A DNA stretch of 64,000 bases from Pseudomonas triclosanedens (GCF_026686735.1 NZ_CP113432.1:2841001-2905000); one strand, 5' to 3'. Numbered from the stretch's first letter, positions 52,904 through 62,547 are shown. Translations and numbers: made by a program. The notes: a model not told the origin generated them from the letters alone.

Positions 52904-55900
52904 ATGAACAAGCTCTATCGCACTGTCTGGAATGCTTCTGCGCGGCTGTGGAATGTCGCCAGTGAATTCGTCTCCTCGCATGGTTCGAGCGTGGGGCGTA
53001 CTGCCCGAACAGCCCTTGTGACCTGCATCGGCACCTTGTTCGCACTGACCGGGGCCGACTTTGCCGAATCGGCGGATGTCGACCTGCTGGACGAGGACAG
53101 CCGCACCATCCTCGGCGGCTACAAGGACAAGGCCGCCGGTGCCGCCGACAGTGCGACCCTGGTGTCGGACAACTTCCGCTTCCAGGGCGGTACCCTGGAT
53201 CTCACCGGTGGCTACTATCGGGCCATCGGCCGTCTGAGTGTGGTCGATGGCGGCTACGGCAAGATCACCGGCGGCAGCAGTGCCAACCTGCCTTCCTACT
53301 ATCCGACCATTCCGATACTGAACCGCGCCCCGGAGCAATCCGGCGCCATGTTCCTGCTCTACGACCCGCGCAAGGCAGGCAGCCAACTGGTGCTCGGGAA
53401 GAACTCCACGCTGGAAATCGCTTTCAGCTACGAAGGCCGCAACTACGTCGCGGTGACCAACAACGGCAACTACGACTATGCGTACACGCCAGTGGTTTTC
53501 GGCGAGGGCTCGCACATCAAGCTCACCGGCGGCACCTTCCGTTTCGACCCCTATCGCCATGACCGCGATGTGAAGCTCTCCAACTTCATCTTCAACGGCG
53601 GCTGGCTGTCCACTCGGGGAGGCGATGACCTGATCACCGCCGACGAAGACGGGCAGGCCATCGGCAAGATCGAGATGGGCATGGGCTCGGACACCTTCGT
53701 GGTGCCGGAGGGAATCAACATCACCGCGCTGAGGCTCAACGGCGTGCCGGTGAGTGAAGTGCGGATGTATGAGTTCGCCACTGCTTCGACTGGCGCCACC
53801 GATGCCGGCACCGGCGGCCTGAGCGGCTCGATGGGCGAGGGCTCCGGTGCGAACCCCAGCGATACCGTGGACATCCGCAGCGGTGCTTCCTCCACCGACA
53901 TCGCCTACACCTTCGGCTACTACAACGACGTGATGAACGTTGGCACCAACGCGCGGCTGATCGGCGGCTCCGTGGACATGGGCAATGGACCTGACACCTT
54001 CAATGCCCCGCGGGCAACGCTGGACGGCGTCAAAATAAACCTCGGCGACGGCAACGACACCCTGAACCTGAACGCCACGACGCTGAAGAACAACGTCGCC
54101 TTCGACCTGGGCAATGGCAACGACACGGCGAATATCGACGCCATGAACCTGACCCTGGGCGAGCACGCCACGATGAAGCTCGGCGCCGGCGACGATACGC
54201 TGAACCTGAGCGACGTCACCCTTACCGGCAGCGCAACGGCGGACTCCGTCGACCTGGGGGCGGGTAACGACACCGTCAACCTCAAGCGTGTGCAAGTCGA
54301 TACCGCGCGGATTGCCATGAACACCGGCACCAGCACCGTGCGTGTCAGCGACGGCGCCACCCGCATCGACGACAGCCTCGAATTCACCCGCAGCGGCACC
54401 GCGGCGAACCAACTGGTGGTCGACAATGACGGCGAGCTGCATCTGGACTTTGCCAGCCTGAAGTTCGCCGGCAAGGTCGTCGTGGAGGCTGGCGGTATGC
54501 TCGGCGGCGACGGCAACAGTACGTCCACCAACGGCGTCACCCTGCGTGGCACCCTGGTGGTGGGCGATGGTACCGCGGACGGCGATCTGACGCTGGCCGA
54601 TAGCAACGGCGTGACGGCCGAAAATGCTGCCCTGATTACCGGCAGCGGCGTGCTGCATGCCACGCGGATGAAACTCAAGGACGTGGTGGATGCACTGGTG
54701 GAGGCCGGCCGCAAACTGATCTATGACGACCCCATCAGTGATACCGGCACCCTGCGCAAGATCGGTGAAGGCACCCTGGAACTGGGCGGCGCCAACGACT
54801 ATGCGGGCGGCACCCTGGCCGAGGAGGGCACGCTGGTGCTCAAACACCAGGATGCCGCCGGCATCGGCTCCATCGACGTGAGCGGACCGGCAACGGTGCA
54901 GCTTGCGTTTTCCGGCACCGATGGCGCCTACGACTCTACCTTCGACAACGCCCTGAGCGGCACCGGGACGGTACAGGTCAGTGGCCACGACATCGACGTG
55001 ACCGCCGACAACTCCGCGTTCTCCGGGCAACTGCAGGTAGAGAGCGGAGGCAGCGCCCAGGTGCGCGCCGCCGAACATCTGGGCGCTGCCACGGTGGACC
55101 TGGAAGGTACCCTGAGAGTCGCGCCCAGCCTGGGCGGCTTCGCCTTTGCCAACTCCCTGAGCGGCCAAGGCACTCTGCTGGCCGAAATGGCCACGGGGGC
55201 CGACCACTTCGACTTCACCAGCGCCGCCGGCAGCAACTTCCAGGGTACGCTGGGCATGGGCCGTGGGCAGTTCTCGCTGTCCGGCGTGAATACCCAGGCT
55301 CTGGCACAGGCCACGCTGCGCATGGATAGCGAAAGCACCACCACCGTCGGCAACGGTGTGCAGCAGATCGGCGGCCTGGCCTTCAATGGCGGCACCGCCA
55401 ACTTCGGCACGGCGGTGCCGGACGCTACCCGCTCCAGCGCCAGCGTCAGCGCGCAGACCCTCGATGCCAGCGGCACCGGTGTCGTGCAGGTCGACCTGCC
55501 GTCACCCTATGTACCCAGCGTGCCCGGCACCATCGACACGGCGACGCTGCTGGAGCAGGACGACGGCAACATCGGCGTGCAACTGGTCGCCGCCCGCCAG
55601 GTAGTGGGCAGCGGCGGCGCGCTGGAACTGCAAGACCAGGCCGGGCAGGTGATCAGCGCACGGCAACAGGTGGATATCGCCCAGGGCGGTGAAACCGTCG
55701 CCATCGGCGACTACGACTTCGGGCTGACCACCGCTCCGAGTGACGGCCTCTACGTGAACTACGGACTGCGCCAGGTCGATCTGCAGCAGGACCACACCCT
55801 GACCCTGCAACAGACTCCCGGCGCCACCGGCGCGGCGGCGGACCTCTCGGCGCGGGTCATCGGTACCGGCAACCTGGAAGTGGACGCGGGCGCCGGCACC

Positions 55901-58255
55901 ATTTCGCTGTCCAACGCCACCAACGAATACAGCGGCACCACCCGCGTCAGCAGCGGCGGCCTGCAAATGGCAGCCGACAACGCACTGGGCCACACCTCGG
56001 AGTTGGGGCTGGAAGCCGGCACCCGCGCCGGGATGGGCGGTCATTCGCAACGCATTGGCGCGCTGCGCGCCGAGGCGGGCTCATCGCTGGACCTGCAAGG
56101 CGGCAGCCTTGCCATCGATAACGGCGGGCGCGCCGATGGCGTGCTGTCCGGCGGCGGGCATCTGGGCATCGACGGCGGCACCCTGTTCGTGAGCGGCGCC
56201 AACCCTGGCCTCAGTGCCAGCACGACGATCGCTGACGGAGCCACGGCCAGCCTGTCCCAGGCCAGCGGCCTGGGCAGCGGCACCATCGCCACGGAAGGCA
56301 CGCTGGAACTGGCCGGCGCCCAGGGCGAGCTGCGCAATGCCGTCAGCGGCACCGGCCGCGTCGAGCTGAACTCGGCGGCGGACATCATCGCCAGCGGCGA
56401 CAACAGCGGCTTCAGCGGTGGCTTCGGCCTTGAGGCCGGTACGCGTCTGAGCGTGAGCACCGCGCAGAACCTGGGCACCGCCCAGGTAGACGACGAAGGT
56501 GTGCTGCGCATCGACAGCGGCACCGACTGGACGCTGGACAACACACTCAGCGGCAGCGGCTCCCTGGTCAAGGACGGCAGCGGCCAGCTTGGTGTTGGCG
56601 AGCATGTCGGGCACAGCGGCCGTACCGACATCAACCATGGCGGCGTACTCGTTGGCGAGGGCCGTACCCTGGGCAGTGCCGGCGCGGATGAAGTAACAGT
56701 CGCCGGCGGAGCGCTGCTAGCCGGGCTGGGCACCGTCAGCGGCCACGTGCAGAACGCCGGCACCGTGGCGCTGCTCAACGGCCTGGCCGGCCACGGGACC
56801 GGCGCTCCCGGCACCTTCACCCTGGCCAATGGCCTGAGCAACGCTGGCGTCGTGAGCCTCGCCGGCCAGAGCGGCAGCACACCCGGCAACGTACTGCTGG
56901 TGAAAGGCGACTACCTGGGCGAAGGCGGCCGCATGATCATCCGCACCCAACTGGGCGACGATGCCTCGCCAACCGACAAACTGGTGGTCGACGGTGGCAG
57001 CGCGACCGGCGATACCGGGCTGGTGGTGAAATCCGCCGGCGGCCAGGGTGCGCATACCGAGCAGGGCATCCGCGTCGTGGAAACCGTCAATGGCGCGACG
57101 ACCTCCACCGATGCCTTCAGGCTCGACCCGACTTCCGATGGCTATCGTCATGGCGCCGATTCCCTCGCCGCCGGGGCCTACGACTACCGGTTGGCCCGTG
57201 GCGGCAACGCGGGCGTCGAGGATGACTGGTACCTGGTTTCGCAGCAGAGCGCAGCCAGCGAGCCGCGCTCGACGGACCCGGCCCCGGCCGCGACATCGTC
57301 GCCGTACCGCCCGGAAGTGGGCGCCTACATGGGCAACCGCCAGGCAGCGCTCGCCATGCCGGTGCATACCCTGCATGAACGGCAGGGGCAGGCGCCCGGC
57401 ACCGACGACCGCAGCCTCGAGGAACTTGCCGACGAGTCGACCTGGATTCGCGTGCTGGGCGACCACACCAGCCGCGACGGAGCCGGAGGCATGGACATCA
57501 ACTCCCGCAGCCAACTGCTGCACCTGGGCAGCGACCTGCTGCGCTTCAGCGATGGCGACGACGGCAGTGTGCGCCTGGGTGTGATGGCCTCCTGGGGCAG
57601 CAGCCGCTCCAACGTGGACAACGGAGCGCTGAAGGCGGATAGCCGGGTCAGCGGCTACAACCTCGGCGTCTACGGCACCTGGTACGGCAATCCCGACATC
57701 CTCACCGGCCCCTACATGGATGCGTGGATCATGCACGGCAGCTACGACAACCGTGTCAAGGGCCAGGGGCTGGCGGCGGAGGACTATCGCTCGCGGACAC
57801 TGACCGGCTCGCTCGAAGGCGGCTACTCGTTCATGGTTCGCGACGATGGCAAGAAGCAGGTGTTCGTCGAACCCCAGGCGCAGGTCGTCACGCAGCGCTA
57901 CAGCGCCGGGTCCCACACCGAGGATAACGGCACCAGGGTCACCGGGATGTCCGGCAGCGACCTGACCACTCGCCTGGGTGTGCGGGTACATGGCAACGTC
58001 AAGGACGATGCCGGCAAGGACATGCTGCGGCCCTTCGGTGAGCTGAACTGGTGGCACGGCCCGTCCAGCCAGAGCATGTCGTTCAACGCCGACAAGGTGA
58101 AAGACCGGCTGCCCGGCGACCGCTACGAGGTCAAGGTCGGCCTGCAAGGGAATGTCGCGAAGAACACCAGCGTCTGGGGCAGCGTCGCGGCCGAGCGTGG
58201 CTCGGAAGATCACCACGGCTCGGAACTGCAGATAGGGATAAAACACGACTGGTGA
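52904..58255 (+). CDS. Type Va autotransporter with GxGxD repeats in the passenger
   Basis: A 1783-residue protein. The N-terminus MNKLYRTVWNASARLWNVA is an extended (ESPR-type) signal, with the hydrophobic part at ~36-52. A low-Cys, Gly/Asn-rich beta-helical passenger follows. Residues ~343-466 hold five regularly spaced motifs (MGNGPDTF, LGDGNDTL, LGNGNDTA, LGAGDDTL, LGAGNDTV), with MGMGSDTF earlier. Many later repeats of the 'LSGTGTVQVSG' type are autotransporter strand turns. A Pro/Ser linker near 1450 leads to a ~280-residue beta barrel ending ELQIGIKHDW. It is probably a surface adhesin. The neighbouring minus-strand regulator may control it. Confidence 0.93.
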   Translation: MNKLYRTVWNASARLWNVASEFVSSHGSSVGRTARTALVTCIGTLFALTGADFAESADVDLLDEDSRTILGGYKDKAAGAADSATLVSDNFRFQGGTLDLTGGYYRAIGRLSVVDGGYGKITGGSSANLPSYYPTIPILNRAPEQSGAMFLLYDPRKAGSQLVLGKNSTLEIAFSYEGRNYVAVTNNGNYDYAYTPVVFGEGSHIKLTGGTFRFDPYRHDRDVKLSNFIFNGGWLSTRGGDDLITADEDGQAIGKIEMGMGSDTFVVPEGINITALRLNGVPVSEVRMYEFATASTGATDAGTGGLSGSMGEGSGANPSDTVDIRSGASSTDIAYTFGYYNDVMNVGTNARLIGGSVDMGNGPDTFNAPRATLDGVKINLGDGNDTLNLNATTLKNNVAFDLGNGNDTANIDAMNLTLGEHATMKLGAGDDTLNLSDVTLTGSATADSVDLGAGNDTVNLKRVQVDTARIAMNTGTSTVRVSDGATRIDDSLEFTRSGTAANQLVVDNDGELHLDFASLKFAGKVVVEAGGMLGGDGNSTSTNGVTLRGTLVVGDGTADGDLTLADSNGVTAENAALITGSGVLHATRMKLKDVVDALVEAGRKLIYDDPISDTGTLRKIGEGTLELGGANDYAGGTLAEEGTLVLKHQDAAGIGSIDVSGPATVQLAFSGTDGAYDSTFDNALSGTGTVQVSGHDIDVTADNSAFSGQLQVESGGSAQVRAAEHLGAATVDLEGTLRVAPSLGGFAFANSLSGQGTLLAEMATGADHFDFTSAAGSNFQGTLGMGRGQFSLSGVNTQALAQATLRMDSESTTTVGNGVQQIGGLAFNGGTANFGTAVPDATRSSASVSAQTLDASGTGVVQVDLPSPYVPSVPGTIDTATLLEQDDGNIGVQLVAARQVVGSGGALELQDQAGQVISARQQVDIAQGGETVAIGDYDFGLTTAPSDGLYVNYGLRQVDLQQDHTLTLQQTPGATGAAADLSARVIGTGNLEVDAGAGTISLSNATNEYSGTTRVSSGGLQMAADNALGHTSELGLEAGTRAGMGGHSQRIGALRAEAGSSLDLQGGSLAIDNGGRADGVLSGGGHLGIDGGTLFVSGANPGLSASTTIADGATASLSQASGLGSGTIATEGTLELAGAQGELRNAVSGTGRVELNSAADIIASGDNSGFSGGFGLEAGTRLSVSTAQNLGTAQVDDEGVLRIDSGTDWTLDNTLSGSGSLVKDGSGQLGVGEHVGHSGRTDINHGGVLVGEGRTLGSAGADEVTVAGGALLAGLGTVSGHVQNAGTVALLNGLAGHGTGAPGTFTLANGLSNAGVVSLAGQSGSTPGNVLLVKGDYLGEGGRMIIRTQLGDDASPTDKLVVDGGSATGDTGLVVKSAGGQGAHTEQGIRVVETVNGATTSTDAFRLDPTSDGYRHGADSLAAGAYDYRLARGGNAGVEDDWYLVSQQSAASEPRSTDPAPAATSSPYRPEVGAYMGNRQAALAMPVHTLHERQGQAPGTDDRSLEELADESTWIRVLGDHTSRDGAGGMDINSRSQLLHLGSDLLRFSDGDDGSVRLGVMASWGSSRSNVDNGALKADSRVSGYNLGVYGTWYGNPDILTGPYMDAWIMHGSYDNRVKGQGLAAEDYRSRTLTGSLEGGYSFMVRDDGKKQVFVEPQAQVVTQRYSAGSHTEDNGTRVTGMSGSDLTTRLGVRVHGNVKDDAGKDMLRPFGELNWWHGPSSQSMSFNADKVKDRLPGDRYEVKVGLQGNVAKNTSVWGSVAAERGSEDHHGSELQIGIKHDW

Positions 58256-58270
58256 TCCGGCGGCGGGAAA

Positions 58271-58300
58271 ATGCCGTTCCGGTTGGCTCCGGAACGGCAT
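58271..58300. terminator. Terminator between autotransporter and regulator
   Basis: Perfect 12-base arms ATGCCGTTCCGG and CCGGAACGGCAT with a 6-base loop. On the minus strand TTTTC follows, so it best serves the regulator gene; it may also end the autotransporter transcript. Confidence 0.8.
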
Positions 58301-58320
58301 CCGCTTGCCCCATACGCCCA

Positions 58321-59934
58321 TCAGACCGGCGAGAGAGTGCTCGTCTCCTCCAGCTCCAGCGCAAGAACCAGCTTCTGCCCGTGCGAGTCCGACAGTTTCA
58401 GCAGGCGGCCGCCAAGTTTCTCGGCCAGCAGCTCGGCCGTTCGCAGCAGAATCGCCGACGGCGCGGAGGCGGGCGGCTGGCTCGACAGGTTCAATTGCAG
58501 CTCCAGCAGGCCACGGCTGTTGCGCCTTTCGGCCAGTTCCGCGCGGGGCATCGGGCCGCATGACAGGCAAAGCATGTCCAGCAGTTCGCGGTACGCATCC
58601 ACGGCCAGCCAGGCCACGATAGTCGCCGGCGCGCCGGGTAGCATCTCCACGCCATGCGACTGGAGCTGCGCGGCAGTGAGGGCGGCGATATCCGAAGGCT
58701 CCGCCGTGGGCAGCCGCTCTTCCTTCGCCAGGTCGGTGAGGCGCTTCAGGCGCTGAATCGACTGTTCCAGCTCCTCGAGCGATCCCCCCTCGGCGGCCTT
58801 CGCCGCAGACTTGGCCAACGCCTCGTCCAGTTCAGCCAGGATCACCCCGAACATATCCAGCCGCGCCTCGTTGGCCGCCTCGGCTTGCCTCCGGGCATCA
58901 CGCAGCTCGGTCATCCGCTGCGCCTGTTCCGTCATGTCGCGCAGGCCGCCGACGATGCCGATGGCCTGCCCGTGGTCATCGCGAAACGGCATGCCCCACA
59001 CATGCAGCAGTCGGGGCGCGCCGCGCACCTTGATGGTGATTTCCAGGCTGAACGGTGCGTCCTCCGCCAGGAGCCGCGAGAAATTGGCCTCCATGCGCTG
59101 GCGATCCGCTGCATCGAACCACCAGGAATCCAGGAGGCTCATCCCGGCTACTTCATCGGCGCCGACCCCGTAGAAGTTCAGGAACGCCTGGTTGCACAGG
59201 AGCAGCCGAGCGTCATGCCCGCGCAGAAACATCGGATGTCCCACGGCATCGAGCATCGCCCGCAAGCGTGCAATCTCGCTCTCCCAGCCCGCAGGCAGTG
59301 TGTCCGCCATGAAGCCCTCGGCCACATCCTTGCCGCCCAGGCCATGCCGCCTGGCCAGCTCCACCAGCTCCATGCGCGAGTCGACATGGAGCTTCTCCTG
59401 CAGGTGTGTTTTGTGCGTGCTGACAGTCTTGAAACTGATGGACAGGGTATCGGCAATCGCCTGGTTTGACTTGCCCTCGGCAATGAGCTGCAGTACCGAC
59501 AGCTCGCGGGTAGAGAGCGCCGACAGCCCGCCGCCATCGGAGGTCGCCATCGGCACGGCGGGGTAGTGGCTGCGCCCCTTCAGTACGCTGCGAATGGCCA
59601 GCGCCAGCTCGTCCAGATCATCCAGCTTGCTGACGAACCCGCGCACCCCCTCGTTGAAGCACAGTGGCGCGAAGTGCTCCGCCTTCAACGCGGTGTAGAC
59701 CAGGATGGCGCTGTCCGGGCTGTGGGCACCCATGCGGCGAATCAGATCGAAGCCGCTCCTGCCTCCTGCGCAAAGCTCCAGGATCACCAGATCCGGCTGC
59801 GCCATGCGGACCAGCTCCAGTCCGTCGCTGCCGCTGGCAACGCTGCCGGCCACCGTATGCCCCATCTGCTCGAGCATCGTTTCCAGGCAGCGGCGAATGG
59901 CCGGCAACGTCTCCACGATCAGTATTCGAGCCAT
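58321..59934 (-). CDS. Receiver - LuxR HTH - PAS - degenerate kinase regulator
   Basis: A 537-residue protein of unusual order. Residues 1-120 are a receiver with Glu (E53, LVILELCAG) where Asp is expected; the acid pocket is reduced (LIVETL), but K103 is kept. Residues ~138-200 are a LuxR helix-turn-helix (LSTRELSVLQLIAEGKSNQ). Residues ~222-340 are a PAS domain. The rest looks like a kinase core without the phospho-His (ANEARLDMFGVILAEL) and with a worn ATPase end (GRLLKLSDSHGQKLVLALEL). ATG 59934 follows GAAGGAGACGGAC. It is convergent with the autotransporter, its plausible target. Confidence 0.85.
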   Translation of the reverse strand: MARILIVETLPAIRRCLETMLEQMGHTVAGSVASGSDGLELVRMAQPDLVILELCAGGRSGFDLIRRMGAHSPDSAILVYTALKAEHFAPLCFNEGVRGFVSKLDDLDELALAIRSVLKGRSHYPAVPMATSDGGGLSALSTRELSVLQLIAEGKSNQAIADTLSISFKTVSTHKTHLQEKLHVDSRMELVELARRHGLGGKDVAEGFMADTLPAGWESEIARLRAMLDAVGHPMFLRGHDARLLLCNQAFLNFYGVGADEVAGMSLLDSWWFDAADRQRMEANFSRLLAEDAPFSLEITIKVRGAPRLLHVWGMPFRDDHGQAIGIVGGLRDMTEQAQRMTELRDARRQAEAANEARLDMFGVILAELDEALAKSAAKAAEGGSLEELEQSIQRLKRLTDLAKEERLPTAEPSDIAALTAAQLQSHGVEMLPGAPATIVAWLAVDAYRELLDMLCLSCGPMPRAELAERRNSRGLLELQLNLSSQPPASAPSAILLRTAELLAEKLGGRLLKLSDSHGQKLVLALELEETSTLSPV

Positions 59935-60041
59935 GTCCGTCTCCTTCGTACACGACATCGCAAGCCTAGACGATTCGCTGCGAGTGGCGGCCAACCCCGC
60001 CCGGGTGGAGACAGCTCATGGGCAGCCAATCGTACGCGCAC

Positions 60042-60075
60042 AAAAAAGGGAAGCTGGAACAATGCCCAGCTTCCC
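60042..60075 (-). terminator. Intrinsic terminator after the triple RidA gene
   Basis: GGGAAGCTGG and CCAGCTTCCC arms with an 8-base loop; read on the minus strand the stem is followed by six T. Confidence 0.88.
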
Positions 60076-60136
60076 TTCGCGCACCCGATCCGCCACCACG
60101 GACGCAGCGCCGGCTACGTCCGCGCGGTGGCGCCTG

Positions 60137-61408
60137 TCACTTGCCCGGAGGCGTTCCCTCCGCGTTCGCCACGACAGCCTCGATCTGCACCAGCGCGCCC
60201 TCGGGCAACTCCGCAACGCCGACTGTCCTGCGTGCCGGAATGCCATTGGGGAAGAACGTCGCATAGACTTCGTCCACCGCGGCGGCATCTTCGATGTTGC
60301 GCAGGAACAGGTTCACCTTCACCACGTCGCCGAGGTTGTGGCCGATGCTTTCCACGATCGCCCGGAGGTTCTTCAGGCACTGCCCGGCCTGTTCCCTTGC
60401 GCTGCTGCCCACCACCTTGCCGGTTTCGGGATCCAGCGGCAGTTGCCCGGAAATATGGTTGTAGTGGGAGAACGCGACGGTTTGCGTGGCCAGCGGGTCT
60501 CTTGGCGCGGCATCGGTGTTGTTCGCCTTGATGACGATCCCGTGGCGGTCCTCCACCCGTTGCGGCGGAGTGCCGTCGCCGTGAGAGATGACGGCCTCGA
60601 TCTGCACCAGCGCGTTCATCGGCAGGCCGGCAACCGCGATCGCCGTGCGCGCGGGCACGTAGGCCGCAGCCCTGGCGATGGCCGAGTCGGGAAAGAAGGT
60701 CGAATAGACCTCGTTCACCGCACCGATATCGGAGAGGTTCCTGAGGAAGATAGTGATCTTCACGATGTCGTCGAACGGAACGTCGATGCTTTCCAGGATC
60801 GCCTTGATGTTCTTCAGGCACTGCGCCGCCTGCTCCTTCACCCCACCTGGCACCAACTGGTGGGTCGCCGGGTCGATGGGCAGTTGCGCCGACAGGTTGT
60901 TGTAGTGGGAGAACGACACGCTTTGCGACGACAGGCGACTGACCGGCGCGTTGTCGGTATTGCGCGTTACCTTGACCAGGTCGCCAGCCTGCGGCGCACC
61001 TGGAATGGTGCCTTCGCCGTTGGTGACCAGCGCCTCGACCTGTACCAGCGCGCCCATCGGCAGGGCTGCTACGGCAACGGTCGTCACTACCGGGAGATAG
61101 TCCGGGAAGAACCGTGCATACACCTCATTGGCGGTGTCGGCATCGGCGATGTCCTTCAGGAAGATGGTGACCCTGACAATGTCATCCATCACATGGCCGA
61201 TGCTCTCCACGATGCTCTTCACATGCTTGAAGCACTGTTCGGCCTGCTCCTTCACGCCCCCGGCGACCAGTTTTCCGGTCGCGGAATCGATGGGCAGTTG
61301 CGCCGACAGGTTGTTGTAGTGAGAGAAAGCAACGGTCTGCGAATACGGGCCAGTGCCTGTGGGGGCGTTGTCCGTATTACGTGCCAACACTGCGTTGTAG
61401 CCACTCAT
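60137..61408 (-). CDS. Protein of three tandem RidA (YjgF) domains
   Basis: A 423-residue protein made of three RidA-like domains of ~135 residues, each starting NTDNAP or NTDAAP, then VAFSHYNN or VSFSHYNN, QLPID or QLPLD, and ALVQ(V/I)EA at the end. The Arg that binds the imine in active RidA is present in domain 2 (VPARTAIAVAGLP) and 3 (IPARRTVGVAELP) but replaced in domain 1 (PVVTTVAVAALP). RidA proteins hydrolyse reactive enamine/imine intermediates. ATG 61408 follows GGGAGTACTACC. No amino-acid enzyme is adjacent. Most RidA proteins are single-domain trimers. Confidence 0.9.
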   Translation of the reverse strand: MSGYNAVLARNTDNAPTGTGPYSQTVAFSHYNNLSAQLPIDSATGKLVAGGVKEQAEQCFKHVKSIVESIGHVMDDIVRVTIFLKDIADADTANEVYARFFPDYLPVVTTVAVAALPMGALVQVEALVTNGEGTIPGAPQAGDLVKVTRNTDNAPVSRLSSQSVSFSHYNNLSAQLPIDPATHQLVPGGVKEQAAQCLKNIKAILESIDVPFDDIVKITIFLRNLSDIGAVNEVYSTFFPDSAIARAAAYVPARTAIAVAGLPMNALVQIEAVISHGDGTPPQRVEDRHGIVIKANNTDAAPRDPLATQTVAFSHYNHISGQLPLDPETGKVVGSSAREQAGQCLKNLRAIVESIGHNLGDVVKVNLFLRNIEDAAAVDEVYATFFPNGIPARRTVGVAELPEGALVQIEAVVANAEGTPPGK

Positions 61409-62017
61409 GGTAGTACTCCCATTATCGCTGGGGCTTGTGGGTTGCGTGGCAAGCACCTACTCCATCTAGCTACCGATAATTGCCACCGTTTTCCGGGCGA
61501 CGGGCATCGAGTCCGTTCGTGGCGATGGGTGGACACCCGGAGGGTTGCTGTATGGAACCGCCGGAAGTGTAGTGGCCCGCCTGCGCAACGCCATTGCGAA
61601 AGGTCATGGCCCGACCGGGGGCAGGCGCGGGCGGCTTGCGCGTGCTTCGCGGGGGGATTGAAGTCAGGCTTCTGCGGGAAATGCGTGGCGCATCAGTTGC
61701 GGATGCCTTCGCGACGAGCGGTGCCGGCAGCGCCAGAGCATGTCGCTGGCTTGACCCTGGCGAACCGTCCCCCTAACGTCCCGGTGCCACTGTGACGGCG
61801 ATGAGGACGGGGTTGGCGGCCCGAACTCAACATCGCTGCGGTAACGCTTCGTAAGACCGTGACGTACACACGTCCACGGATCTTTGCTATGGCGGGCCGC
61901 GCAGGGAGACCTTCGGGTCTGCCGGTTCTATGTTGCCGGTTCGCCAACCTTGCGCGGTTCCGCCACCCATCCGTTTGGCGACGGACGTGGCGGCTTCTTC
62001 AATATAGGAGCTGTTAC
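61409..62017. other. Intergenic region, no credible gene
   Basis: 609 bp between the divergent RidA-triple and BRO-N genes. A 60-codon plus-strand frame (61594-61776) has no ribosome site. I see no repeat, tRNA or clear promoter; TAGGAGCTGTTAC before 62018 is the ribosome site of the next gene. Confidence 0.45.
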
Positions 62018-62491
62018 ATGGACGACATCTACATCCCAATCGTATTCCATCGCTACAACCGTTCCCTACGCGGCGTGCTGATCGACAACCAGCCCTGGCT
62101 GGTCGCCCGCGAGCTGGGCTACCTGATCCGCGAGCGGGTCGAGCCATATGTCCTGCGTCTGGATGAAGACCTCTTTCGCGAGTCGCGCCTGGCAACGGGC
62201 AGCGGCGAGGAGACTGTCCTGCTGGTGAACGACTTCGGAGTCTTCCACGTATTGCAACGCTATCGCGACCCGGAGCACCGGGAGTTGCGCAAGTGGATCA
62301 CAAGCCATGTGCTGCCGCTGCTGCGGGACCAGGCGCCGGGTGCGGCCGCCGGCCCCAGGCGAATGCAGGCCAGGGGTGAGGGGCATCAGGTGGTGGTGCT
62401 GGACTGGCAGGGGGAGTTGTGGGTGCCGATGAGTGAGGTGCCGCGGTTGATGAGCGACGAGCGGCGCGGCCGGTGGTGGCGGCGGAAGTAG
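62018..62491 (+). CDS. BRO-N / phage-antirepressor-like protein
   Basis: A 157-residue protein. Residues ~1-105 form a BRO-N (Bro family N-terminal) domain: LRGVLIDNQPWLVARELGYLI, VNDFGVFHVLQRYRDPEHRELRKWITSHVLPLL in parts. Such domains are DNA-binding antirepressors in phages. The C-terminal part is short, basic and ends RRGRWWRRK; no KilA-C or Ant domain is seen. ATG follows TAGGAGCTGTTAC. No phage genes surround it, so it may be a domesticated regulator. Codon use is like that of its neighbours. Confidence 0.78.
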   Translation: MDDIYIPIVFHRYNRSLRGVLIDNQPWLVARELGYLIRERVEPYVLRLDEDLFRESRLATGSGEETVLLVNDFGVFHVLQRYRDPEHRELRKWITSHVLPLLRDQAPGAAAGPRRMQARGEGHQVVVLDWQGELWVPMSEVPRLMSDERRGRWWRRK

Positions 62492-62526
62492 GCCCGCGGG
62501 GCAGCCATTACGCCACTCCGCGGGCC
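62491..62526. terminator. Hairpin between convergent BRO-N gene and fahA
   Basis: GGCCCGCGG and CCGCGGGCC arms with an 18-base loop, then CTT. Probable bidirectional terminator of modest strength. Confidence 0.55.
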
Positions 62527-62547
62527 TTGCGCGCGAGCCGGCGCCGG

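Noticed and set aside
52790-55207. 805-codon minus-strand frame opposite the autotransporter passenger
   Set aside because: The repetitive passenger sequence leaves an open antisense frame; no domain, ribosome site or codon bias supports it.
52904-58255. Type I secreted RTX protein
   Set aside because: Despite GxGxD motifs, the extended signal peptide and C-terminal barrel show a type Va autotransporter, and no type I exporter genes are near.
61594-61776. 60-codon plus-strand frame in the 61409-62017 gap
   Set aside because: No ribosome site, biased composition, no family.
62018-62491. Prophage remnant around the BRO-N gene
   Set aside because: No integrase, repressor, structural gene or attachment repeat in the flanks; the neighbours are ordinary chromosomal genes.
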